6,957 nt of DNA from an uncultured Bacteroidales bacterium. Its GTDB lineage: Bacteria > Bacteroidota > Bacteroidia > Bacteroidales > Bacteroidaceae. Of this stretch, positions 1-5,740 are shown in pieces. The DNA is taken from NCBI GenBank assembly GCA_937896105.1, contig CALBKR010000025.1, positions 1 through 6,957 of the forward strand. The letters are read 5' to 3'. Position 1 is the first letter of the stretch. Each line of letters begins with the position of its first letter. A program made the translations under genes and the position numbers. Under the pieces are notes generated by a model, which was given only the letters and a program-made list of their open reading frames with translations, made no database searches and was not told the origin of the DNA.

Positions 1-730
1 TACCCTCTTTCTCCATCTGCTCTACAAGTTCTATCTCTTTATTGTATATTGAGTTGCGCAGGCGGATGGCTTTCTTGGCATTGGGGTATTTGCGGTAGAA
101 GAAGAATGGTACTTTCGTGGGCTTCGACGGTTTGCGGTAGCCGATGTTGCGGGTGAGGACGACAAGGTTGTTGTCGAAGCCTTGCGAGAGTGCGTGTTCA
201 ATGGGTATTGAGTCGGCTATGCCGCCATCAAGCATCGGCTCGCCGTCGACATAAGAAATGGGGCACACGAACGGCAAACTGCTCGATGCCTTCACAAGGT
301 CTATGACGCGCTTGGGGTCGTTCTTCTCCTGCAGGTAACAGGCTTTGCCTGTGATGCAGCTTGTTGTCACCACCTCGAAGCGTTCGCTGCTGCGTGCAAG
401 GGCGTCGTAGTCGTATGGGTATATCTTCTCGGGCAGCTCGTGGAAAAGCAGGTCGAAATCCATTATATTGCGCTTTGTGAGAAGGTATTTGAAGCCTATG
501 TATTTGCGCTCGGCAAGCAGCTCGGTATTCGTGTACTTTGCCCTGCCGCGTTGCCCCGAAATGTAGGACAATGCGTTGCAGGCACCGGCGCTGACACCTA
601 TTATATATGGGAACTTTATACCCCTGTCCATAAAGTTGTCGAGCACTCCGATGGTGAAGATGCCGCGCATACCGCCACCCTCGAGCACAAGCCCCGTTCT
701 ATCCGTAATCTTGAATTTTTTCTTTTCCAT
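1..730 (-). CDS. Patatin-like phospholipase family protein, 3' end cut by window edge
   Basis: Reading the minus strand from the ATG at 730-728 gives 243 codons that run off the left edge. Three hallmarks of the patatin/RssA-type Ser-Asp lipid hydrolases are visible in the right order: the oxyanion-hole glycine loop GGGMRG (residues 18-23), the nucleophile elbow GVSAG (45-49, Ser47 predicted nucleophile) and the DGG motif (168-170, Asp168 predicted second member of the dyad). There is no signal peptide or membrane segment at the N-terminus, so it is probably cytoplasmic or peripheral to the membrane. The family hydrolyses acyl esters of phospholipids or other lipids; the substrate here cannot be deduced. 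An in-frame stop lies at 742-740 and the next Met is inside the glycine loop, so 730 is the only sensible ATG start. The gene is divergent from the redoxin gene, with 139 bp between them. The missing C-terminal part lies outside the window. The family call is secure, the physiological role is not. Confidence 0.92.
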   Translation of the reverse strand, partial: MEKKKFKITDRTGLVLEGGGMRGIFTIGVLDNFMDRGIKFPYIIGVSAGACNALSYISGQRGRAKYTNTELLAERKYIGFKYLLTKRNIMDFDLLFHELPEKIYPYDYDALARSSERFEVVTTSCITGKACYLQEKNDPKRVIDLVKASSSLPFVCPISYVDGEPMLDGGIADSIPIEHALSQGFDNNLVVLTRNIGYRKPSKPTKVPFFFYRKYPNAKKAIRLRNSIYNKEIELVEQMEKEG

Positions 731-734
731 AGTG

Positions 735-742
735 CAAATTTA
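735..742 (-). promoter_or_regulatory. Predicted -7 box of the patatin-like gene
   Basis: On the minus strand this reads TAAATTTG, an exact match to the Bacteroidota -7 consensus TAnnTTTG. A TTTG that could serve as -33 element lies at 769-766, with a slightly long spacer of 23 bp. The box ends only 4 nt before the ATG, so a transcript from it would have almost no leader. The match is read directly; its use as a promoter is inferred. Confidence 0.55.
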
Positions 743-804
743 TGGAAAAACAAGGTAAAAATGAACAAATCAAACGCCTTTATTTATAAATATATTTAAA
801 AACA

Positions 805-835
805 TTAGTTCGGACGGATGAAAATCATATATTTG
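805..835 (+). promoter_or_regulatory. Predicted promoter of the redoxin gene
   Basis: TATATTTG at 828-835 matches the Bacteroidota -7 consensus TAnnTTTG. TTAG at 805-808, 19 bp upstream, is a three-of-four match to the -33 TTTG. Transcription would begin near 841, leaving a leader of about 28 nt before the ATG at 870. The surrounding sequence (780-803) is very AT-rich. Confidence 0.65.
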
Positions 836-869
836 CAACAGGTTATAACAGCAATAAATACATAAAGTT

Positions 870-1421
870 ATGAAGAGAAATTTCTTTACCCTATTGGTTG
901 CTGCATTGCTTTTTGCAGCAAACGCATCGGCTCAGGCGCAGGATACTGACGCGCAGCCGACAGTCTATGAATATGATTATATTGTAAAGGTTGGCGATGT
1001 TGCCCCTGATTTCACTCTGCAGCTCACCGATGGCAGTGAGTTCACCCTGTCCGAGCATCGTGGCAAGGTGGTGATGTTGCAGTTCACTGCCGGGTGGTGC
1101 GGTGTGTGCCGCCAGGAGATGCCGCACATCGAGAGCGAGATATGGCAGGGCTACAAGGATAACAAGGACTTTGTGCTCGTTGGTGTCGACCGCGAGGAGA
1201 CAAAAGAGGAGATTGCCGATTTCACGGCTGCTGTGGGCGCTACCTACCCCATTGCAATGGATGAGTTTGCCGATGTCTTTTCACTCTATGCCTTGCCGGA
1301 GTCGGGCATTACACGCAATGTGCTCATTGACCGCGACGGAAAGATTGTGATGCTCACACGCCTGTTCAAGGAGGATGAATTTGCGGCACTCGTGAAGAAG
1401 ATAGGTGAAATGCTTGAATAA
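870..1421 (+). CDS. Exported TlpA/ResA-like thioredoxin-fold protein (redoxin)
   Basis: The 183-residue product starts with a classic signal peptide: MKR, a hydrophobic core at about residues 5-18, and a likely signal peptidase I site after ASA (19-21). It should therefore act in the periplasm, or the outer membrane/periplasm space. The mature part is one AhpC/TSA-redoxin domain: VGDVAPDFTL (41-50) typical of TlpA/peroxiredoxin relatives, the active-site motif WCGVC (76-80; Cys77 and Cys80), and the LIDRDGKIV strand-turn (152-160). Family members reduce or exchange disulfides in exported proteins or cytochromes. No partner gene is next to it, so the client is unknown. Position 148, where thioredoxin-fold oxidoreductases usually carry the cis-proline beside the active site, is Thr (SGITRN, 145-150). 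The start is supported by the signal peptide and the promoter 35 bp upstream. The gene is convergent with galE and ends 8 bp before a strong hairpin terminator. Confidence 0.9.
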   Translation: MKRNFFTLLVAALLFAANASAQAQDTDAQPTVYEYDYIVKVGDVAPDFTLQLTDGSEFTLSEHRGKVVMLQFTAGWCGVCRQEMPHIESEIWQGYKDNKDFVLVGVDREETKEEIADFTAAVGATYPIAMDEFADVFSLYALPESGITRNVLIDRDGKIVMLTRLFKEDEFAALVKKIGEMLE

Positions 1422-1429
1422 ATGGTAAA

Positions 1430-1491
1430 CTGCTATATTTAAAGTAAAATCAGCGACCGCAAGGTCGCTGATTTTACTTTAAATATAGCAG
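1430..1491. terminator. Bidirectional hairpin terminator, 29-bp perfect stem
   Basis: The arms 1430-1458 and 1463-1491 are perfect reverse complements over 29 bp and are separated by a 4-nt loop, GCAA on the plus strand (a GNRA-type tetraloop closed by C-G). The inner 8 bp are GC-rich and the outer part is AT-rich, with ATTTTACTTT following the core in both directions because the structure is symmetric. It lies between the convergent redoxin stop (1421) and galE stop (1501), so it can end transcripts arriving from both sides. The inverted repeat is certain; the terminator function is inferred. Confidence 0.9.
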
Positions 1492-1500
1492 GAATAATTA

Positions 1501-2517
1501 TTATTCCTCGAATCCGTTAGGGTTGTTCTTCTGCCAGTTCCAGCTGTCACGGCACATCTCTTCGATACCGAACTGTGCTTTCCAGCCGAGTTCTGCTTCG
1601 GCCTTTGCAGGGTTGCAATAGCAAGTTGCGATGTCGCCCGGGCGGCGTGGCTTGATAGCGTAAGGAACAGGAACGCCGTTTGCCTTCTCGAATGCCTTCA
1701 CAACGTCGAGTACCGAGTAGCCGTGGCCTGTACCGATGTTGTAGATAGCAATGCCCTTGTTCTCTACGATAGCCTTGAGTGCTGCAACGTGAGCGCGTGC
1801 AAGGTCTACAACGTGGATGTAGTCGCGTACGCCGGTACCGTCGTGTGTGTCGTAGTCGTTACCGAACACGCCAAGCTCGGCACGCTTGCCCACAGCTGTC
1901 TGTGTGATGTAAGGCATAAGGTTGTTGGGGATACCGTTGGGGTTCTCGCCGATGGTACCGCTCTTGTGTGCACCGATTGGGTTGAAGTAACGAAGGAGAA
2001 CGATGTTCCACTCGTTGTCGGCCTTCTGAACATCCATCAGCACCTCCTCAAGCATAGACTTTGTCTGTCCGTAGGGGTTGGTGCAGTGACCCTTGGGGCA
2101 CTCCTCGGTGATAGGGATGATGGCTGGGTCACCATACACTGTTGCACTTGATGAGAATATCATATTCTTGCAACCGTTCTTGCGCATAACATCGAGCAGC
2201 ACGAATGTACCGTTCATATTGTTCTCGTAGTACTCCAATGGCTTGGCGCAGCTCTCGCCTACTGCCTTGAGGCCTGCAAAGTGGATACAAGCATCAAACT
2301 TGTGCTCATCGAACACCTTCTGCAAGCCCTCGCGGTCGCGGATGTCAACCTTGTAGAAAGGTACCTCCTTGCCAATAATCTTGGCAACACGTTTCAAAGA
2401 GATGGGAGACGAGTTGTCGAGGTTGTCTACTACAACTGCATCGTGACCGGCTTCGGTGAGCTCAATCAAGGTGTGGCTTCCGATGAAACCCGCACCGCCA
2501 GTTAAAAGAATTTTCAT
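1501..2517 (-). CDS. galE: UDP-glucose 4-epimerase GalE
   Basis: GalE interconverts UDP-galactose and UDP-glucose with bound NAD in the cytoplasm, linking the Leloir pathway to sugar supply for surface glycans. The 338-residue product has the same length as E. coli GalE and aligns without obvious gaps at the landmarks. These are the Rossmann motif GGAGFIGS (7-14), the SSSATVYG strand with Ser124, and the catalytic pair Tyr149 and Lys153 in YGQTK, all at the E. coli numbering. The C-terminal substrate domain includes RRPGD (about 291-295). Cys299 stands where E. coli has Tyr299, a position that controls whether UDP-GlcNAc/UDP-GalNAc fits, so broader specificity is likely. The gene ends with two in-frame TAA codons. 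It has its own promoter, and the 455-aa gene lies 135 bp upstream in the same direction with no clear terminator between, so some read-through is possible. No other galactose genes are in view. Confidence 0.97.
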   Translation of the reverse strand: MKILLTGGAGFIGSHTLIELTEAGHDAVVVDNLDNSSPISLKRVAKIIGKEVPFYKVDIRDREGLQKVFDEHKFDACIHFAGLKAVGESCAKPLEYYENNMNGTFVLLDVMRKNGCKNMIFSSSATVYGDPAIIPITEECPKGHCTNPYGQTKSMLEEVLMDVQKADNEWNIVLLRYFNPIGAHKSGTIGENPNGIPNNLMPYITQTAVGKRAELGVFGNDYDTHDGTGVRDYIHVVDLARAHVAALKAIVENKGIAIYNIGTGHGYSVLDVVKAFEKANGVPVPYAIKPRRPGDIATCYCNPAKAEAELGWKAQFGIEEMCRDSWNWQKNNPNGFEE

Positions 2518-2567
2518 TTTGTGTATATTTTAAGGTTTGATAAAATGCATTCCTGTGCACATCTTTG

Positions 2568-2597
2568 CAAATTTACGTTTTTTTATCCAATGGCAAA
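2568..2597 (-). promoter_or_regulatory. Predicted galE promoter
   Basis: On the minus strand TTTG (2597-2594) is followed after 18 bp by TAAATTTG (2575-2568), matching the Bacteroidota -33/-7 pattern TTTG and TAnnTTTG. Initiation near 2562 would give a leader of about 45 nt before the ATG at 2517. No Shine-Dalgarno-like sequence is present; the region before the ATG is A-rich. Confidence 0.7.
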
Positions 2598-2652
2598 ATA
2601 ATTAGTTGAAAATATTGGCTTTTGTAATGAAATAGAGCTGTTTTGCCGTTCA

Positions 2653-4020
2653 TCATACAGCGATATCGCTCCACTCTACCAGGTTTCGCGGCAGTGATAT
2701 CCTCTTGGGCTCGCCTCTCTTGCCATAAATGTAGTAGTTGCTTGCAAGGGCATTCTCGAACTTGAGCGTGAATGCAGCTTTTATTCGTGAGCAGTGTACG
2801 TTTATGTCGTTGTTGAAGGGGTCGGTGACACGCTCTATTGTTGCAAGTACATTCTCCTCGTCGTCGCTCTCAATCAAATCCCAGTAAAGCGCAGTGAGCT
2901 CTCCACGATAACCTGGAAGCTCCTTGAATGCTATGCCCTCCTCGTGGCGCAGGAACAGGAGATACAGTGCCTTGGTCATCGGTGCCATCTCAATCCTCAT
3001 ATTGTTGTAGTCGGGCAGTGTTATGTTGAAATCATCGTCTATGCGTATGCGGCTGAGCAGGTTCCTCGAACCGGCGATACTGCGTATCACAAGGCTGCCG
3101 ATGCCCAATTTGTGCAGTTCCTTGATGCCTTCGTATATCTTGTTGGTCGCTTCGATATACTGCTCCGATGCCATAATATCGTTGAACAGAGCATCGGCGC
3201 CGATATCCTTTACATTGGTCTCCCACTGCACCTTGATGGGCAACGGAGCAGACGCAGGTTTCAGATTCACCTCTTTCTCCTCTTGCCCAATGTAGATATT
3301 CTCATTGTCATCAGAATCGTCAGAAGTGTCATTCAGACACTCGTCTGTGTTGAAAAGCGATTCTTTTATCTCGCTTAGCCACTCACCGAATAGGGAGCTC
3401 TTTTCCTTCTTCTGCGGCTTCTCCTCCTCTTCCTCTGTTGGAGCTATGTCATAGCAACAATCTGTTGCATCATCCTCGTTGTCGAAGGTTGAAAACAACC
3501 TGCTTCCTGGCGCGCAATCATATTCGCAATCCAAGCCTGCGCCCGGCATTGCGTCAATTTTAAACTGTATGTCGGTATATGCAAAATTCCCCAGTCCATT
3601 TATGAATTGCAGCAGCTCTGCCCTCATCGCCTTGGCTTCGCAGCTCTCAAACTCCCATATCTCCACTCTCGTGCCCGTTCCGTTGCCGCCGCAACGCATC
3701 AGGAAGGGGTTCTGCGGCATACCCTCTATGCCATTGAACAGCACATCGAAAGCATCGGGAGTGGTAAACTCCGCTGTCCGCTCGCCTGTGGGCACGATAT
3801 AATCGAGATACTCTTGCCCGGCTATCGCCTTAGCCATTTTCGGCAGGTAGACAAAATGACGGCATCGGAAACTGAATTCGTCTTCAATATACGCCAGGCT
3901 TCCCTTTATAAGGTTGTTCAGCTCTGGGTGATATTCCTGTTCCATATATATGATTTGGTCGGGGGTGAAGCCGCTGTCCGCAATCTCCTGTCGTTCTATC
4001 TCTTTTGTGAAATGTTTCAT
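2653..4020 (-). CDS. Uncharacterised acidic two-domain protein, 455 aa
   Basis: I do not recognise a named family. The product has an N-terminal region (about residues 1-180), with a Gly-rich segment RCGGNGTGTRVEIWEF (109-124) and a cluster of Cys (165, 169, 188, 189). A highly acidic low-complexity linker follows (about 180-255, including EEEEEKPQKKEK at 196-207 and DDSDDNEN at 234-241). The C-terminal region (about 260-455) is predicted mixed alpha/beta. It contains KALYLLFLRHEEGI (350-363), the segment CSRIKAAF (410-417) and the ending GEPKRISLPRNLVEW (436-450), which look like conserved blocks; from memory similar blocks occur in other uncharacterised Bacteroidales proteins. There is no signal peptide or membrane segment, so it is probably cytoplasmic. 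An in-frame ATG at 4107 would give 484 aa, but it lies upstream of a consensus promoter (4040-4071), and the extra 29 residues look like translated intergenic DNA. I therefore chose the ATG at 4020. It is divergent from the vWA gene and upstream of galE. Confidence 0.85.
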   Translation of the reverse strand: MKHFTKEIERQEIADSGFTPDQIIYMEQEYHPELNNLIKGSLAYIEDEFSFRCRHFVYLPKMAKAIAGQEYLDYIVPTGERTAEFTTPDAFDVLFNGIEGMPQNPFLMRCGGNGTGTRVEIWEFESCEAKAMRAELLQFINGLGNFAYTDIQFKIDAMPGAGLDCEYDCAPGSRLFSTFDNEDDATDCCYDIAPTEEEEEKPQKKEKSSLFGEWLSEIKESLFNTDECLNDTSDDSDDNENIYIGQEEKEVNLKPASAPLPIKVQWETNVKDIGADALFNDIMASEQYIEATNKIYEGIKELHKLGIGSLVIRSIAGSRNLLSRIRIDDDFNITLPDYNNMRIEMAPMTKALYLLFLRHEEGIAFKELPGYRGELTALYWDLIESDDEENVLATIERVTDPFNNDINVHCSRIKAAFTLKFENALASNYYIYGKRGEPKRISLPRNLVEWSDIAV

Positions 4021-4039
4021 AATATCGGTTCGTTTCCCA

Positions 4040-4071
4040 CAAATATAACCACATATTATATAAAATGCAAA
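4040..4071 (-). promoter_or_regulatory. Predicted promoter of the 455-aa protein gene
   Basis: On the minus strand TTTG (4071-4068), a 20-bp spacer and TATATTTG (4047-4040) give a full match to the Bacteroidota -33/-7 consensus. Initiation near 4034 would leave a leader of about 14 nt before the ATG at 4020. This placement argues against translation from the upstream ATG at 4107. Confidence 0.75.
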
Positions 4072-4098
4072 ATACAATCGGCCAAAATCCCTCTGCAA

Positions 4099-4110
4099 GC
4101 CTTGCAAGGC
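4099..4110. promoter_or_regulatory. 12-bp perfect palindrome between divergent promoters, candidate operator
   Basis: GCCTTGCAAGGC reads the same on both strands. It sits between the leftward promoter (4040-4071) and the rightward promoter (4118-4149), 7 bp upstream of the latter's -33-like element. A dimeric regulator bound here could affect both genes. The palindrome is certain; its role as an operator is a guess from position. Confidence 0.35.
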
Positions 4111-4117
4111 AAAATAA

Positions 4118-4149
4118 TTAGCAGAACGGTAGGCGGAAATCTATCTTTG
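4118..4149 (+). promoter_or_regulatory. Predicted promoter of the vWA protein gene
   Basis: TATCTTTG (4142-4149) matches the Bacteroidota -7 consensus. TTAG (4118-4121), 20 bp upstream, matches three of four bases of the -33 TTTG. Initiation near 4155 gives a leader of about 32 nt, AT-rich and without a Shine-Dalgarno site. Confidence 0.7.
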
Positions 4150-4186
4150 CGGCAACAACAGTATTAACCATTAAATTTTACCGATT

Positions 4187-4831
4187 ATGAGAACAAGAAT
4201 TTTCAACCTGATTATCCTCGACGAGAGCGGTTCAATGGAGTATATAAAGAGAGCTGCTGTTGACAGTATCAACGAAAGCCTGCAGAGCATACGCCGTGCA
4301 CAGAGGAATTACGAAGAGCAGGAGCACTTTGTGACATTCGTGACATTCAACGATGATATGAAGACCCTGTTCGAGTGTACCCCTATCGATATGGTAAACG
4401 ATATTGCAATGAAAGATTACAACCCCAGCTGTTGCACTGCGCTCTACGATGCAATGGGCTGCTCACTGAAAAGGTTGCGCAAGAGGGTGTCGGGGCAGGA
4501 CAAGGTGCTCGTGACGGTAGTCACCGACGGATATGAAAACTCGTCGAGGGAATATCGCGCAAGGGATATCAAGTCGCTTGTCGAAGAGCTGAAAGGCGAA
4601 GGATGGGTATTTGCTTATATCGGAGCCAACCAGGATGCAAAACAGGTGGGTGCCGGGCTTGCCATCGAGAACACGCTTGAGTTCAGCGCAACCGAGCTGG
4701 GGACAAAGGAGATGTCGAGAAGGGTGAGCCGTGGGCGCGACAGGCTTTTCTGCTTTATGGCCGACGAGGATTATTCGGCCTCAGAGGCGAACAGTTCATT
4801 CTTCGATATCGAGGATGACGATGAACAATAG
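4187..4831 (+). CDS. Cytoplasmic von Willebrand factor A (vWA) domain protein
   Basis: The 214-residue product is essentially a single vWA domain. All parts of the metal-ion-dependent adhesion site (MIDAS) are present: DESGS (12-16; Asp12, Ser14, Ser16), Thr84 in CCTALYDAMG, and Asp114 in TDGYENSS. The strand FAYIGANQDA (142-151) is typical of soluble bacterial vWA proteins. The C-terminus is short and very acidic (DIEDDDEQ, 207-214). There is no signal peptide, lipobox or transmembrane segment, so it is expected inside the cell, where such domains bind partner proteins through Mg2+ and an acidic ligand residue. It is divergent from the acidic 455-aa protein gene, sharing a 166-bp promoter region, and that protein is a plausible partner. 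No MoxR-type ATPase, TerD or protease gene is nearby, so the usual vWA-associated systems cannot be assigned. No obvious intrinsic terminator follows it. The domain call is firm, the function unknown. Confidence 0.93.
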   Translation: MRTRIFNLIILDESGSMEYIKRAAVDSINESLQSIRRAQRNYEEQEHFVTFVTFNDDMKTLFECTPIDMVNDIAMKDYNPSCCTALYDAMGCSLKRLRKRVSGQDKVLVTVVTDGYENSSREYRARDIKSLVEELKGEGWVFAYIGANQDAKQVGAGLAIENTLEFSATELGTKEMSRRVSRGRDRLFCFMADEDYSASEANSSFFDIEDDDEQ

Positions 4832-4918
4832 CCACTTTCGCCCTTTTCTCTCCTTTGCAAAATTGCAGTGTTGCCGAAAATAATTCCGCAAACATTAACA
4901 AGTTAAGCAAAAAAGTAT

Positions 4919-4926
4919 TATCTTTG
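4919..4926 (+). promoter_or_regulatory. Predicted -7 box of rpsP
   Basis: TATCTTTG matches the Bacteroidota -7 consensus TAnnTTTG and is the same octamer as in front of the vWA gene. No good -33 TTTG is present at the expected distance; TTAA at 4895-4898 is a weak candidate. Initiation near 4931 gives a leader of about 57 nt. Confidence 0.7.
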
Positions 4927-4930
4927 CGCC

Positions 4931-4949
4931 GCTAATACGGGTTATTAGC
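4931..4949 (+). promoter_or_regulatory. Small hairpin at the 5' end of the rpsP leader
   Basis: GCTAATA (4931-4937) and TATTAGC (4943-4949) can form a perfect 7-bp stem around the loop CGGGT. The stem would lie at or within a few bases of the predicted transcript 5' end, about 38 nt before the start codon. It could stabilise the mRNA or bind a ribosomal protein. Neither role is shown by the sequence. Confidence 0.45.
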
Positions 4950-4987
4950 TAACTCAAATCATTAATCCATTAAAAAACAATTAGAAA

Positions 4988-5551
4988 ATGGCAACAAAAA
5001 TCAGACTTCAGAGAAGAGGCCGTAAGCACTACGCTTTCTACTCTATCGTGATTGCAGATTCGAGAGCTCCACGTGATGGAAAGTTCACCGAGAAACTCGG
5101 TACCTACAACCCTAACACAAACCCTGCGACAGTTGAACTCAACTTCGAGCGTGCTTTGTACTGGGTAAACAATGGTGCTACTCCAACCGACACTGTACGC
5201 AACATCCTTTCACGCGAAGGCGTTTATATGATGAAGCACTTGCAGGGCGGTGTTAAGAAGGGCGCATTCGACGAGGCTGCTGCTCAGGCAAAATTCGATG
5301 CTTGGAAGGCTGCTAAGGCAAATGTTCTCAACGGTATCAAGAGCACCGAGGAGCAGGCTAAGCGTGACGCTAAGAAGGCACGTTTGGAGGCAGAGAAAGA
5401 GGTTAACGCAGCTATTGCAAAGAAGGTTGCTGAGAAGAAGGCAGCCGAGGCTCTTGCAAAGGCTGAGGCAGAGGCTGCAGCAGCTGCTGAGGCAGCCGAG
5501 GCTACAGAGGCTCCCGCTGAGGAGGCAACTGAGGCTCCTGCAGAGGCTTGA
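4988..5551 (+). CDS. rpsP: 30S ribosomal protein bS16 with long C-terminal extension
   Basis: bS16 is an assembly protein of the small ribosomal subunit body. The N-terminal part of about 85 residues carries the recognisable core: [18 protein letters not shown] (1-18), [20 protein letters not shown] (20-39), YNP (40-42) and the [11 protein letters not shown] helix region. At 187 residues the protein is more than twice the length of E. coli S16 (82). The extra part, from about residue 95, is first Lys/Ala-rich and charged (probably helical), then Ala/Glu-rich, ending in a near-duplicated TEAPAEE/TEAPAEA motif. Extended S16 proteins are usual in Bacteroidales, so this is not an artefact. The gene has its own promoter, ends in tandem stops TGA-TAA, and is followed by a strong terminator. 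It is therefore apparently monocistronic, unlike the rpsP-rimM-trmD-rplS operon of proteobacteria. Confidence 0.98.
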   Translation: MATKIRLQRRGRKHYAFYSIVIADSRAPRDGKFTEKLGTYNPNTNPATVELNFERALYWVNNGATPTDTVRNILSREGVYMMKHLQGGVKKGAFDEAAAQAKFDAWKAAKANVLNGIKSTEEQAKRDAKKARLEAEKEVNAAIAKKVAEKKAAEALAKAEAEAAAAAEAAEATEAPAEEATEAPAEA

Positions 5552-5587
5552 TAAGTGCGAGAACCAATTTGCAGTAATGCTCAGGAT

Positions 5588-5620
5588 AATCCCGTCACCC
5601 GAAAGGTTGGCGGGATTTTT
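5588..5620 (+). terminator. Rho-independent terminator of rpsP
   Basis: AATCCCG (5588-5594) pairs perfectly with CGGGATT (5611-5617). The stem continues inward with TCA/TGG-side pairs and a CC/GG pair around a CGAAA loop, with one bulged base. It is followed by a T-run (5616-5620) and CGTTT. It lies 37 nt after the rpsP stop and separates rpsP from the downstream lipoprotein gene. Confidence 0.9.
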
Positions 5621-5686
5621 CGTTTATGGCAACAAGGATGGAGTGAGCGCTATTCACCACCCTTTCAGTTTTTTCACACACCATCT

Positions 5687-5717
5687 TTTGTTTATAGCGG
5701 CTTTTGGATTATTTTTG
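5687..5717 (+). promoter_or_regulatory. Predicted promoter of the S41-like lipoprotein gene
   Basis: TTTG (5687-5690), a 19-bp spacer and TATTTTTG (5710-5717) form a full match to the Bacteroidota -33/-7 consensus. Initiation near 5723 would give a leader of about 18 nt before the ATG at 5741. Confidence 0.75.
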
Positions 5718-5740
5718 CATATTATATGTAACCATAGATT

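Noticed and set aside
440..799. Open frame of 119 codons on the plus strand opposite the patatin gene
   Set aside because: The minus-strand frame carries all three patatin motifs; the opposite frame crosses the divergent promoter region and has no support.
1723..2151. Open frame of 142 codons on the plus strand, antisense to galE
   Set aside because: galE is certain on the other strand; the antisense translation is Val/Cys-rich with no domain signals and no promoter.
2794..3378. Open frame of 194 codons on the plus strand opposite the 455-aa gene
   Set aside because: The minus-strand frame is longer, has a consensus promoter and a sensible acidic composition; the plus-strand product shows no recognisable features.
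2592..4121. A 14-base sequence (GGCAAAATAATTAG) occurs at 2592-2605 and again at 4108-4121
   Set aside because: Short, AT-rich and in promoter-proximal DNA where such strings recur by composition; no flanking similarity to suggest a repeat family.
2653..4831. Idea that the vWA/acidic protein pair is an anti-phage defence or tellurite-resistance system
   Set aside because: No nuclease, ATPase, TerD, toxin or mobile-element signal is visible, and the neighbours are housekeeping genes; the evidence does not support such a claim.
4094..4867. TGCAA-N2/3-TTGCA inverted repeats on both sides of the vWA gene (4094-4106 and 4856-4867)
   Set aside because: The spacers differ (3 versus 2 nt) and the second is not well placed relative to a promoter; likely chance in TTGCAA-rich intergenic DNA.
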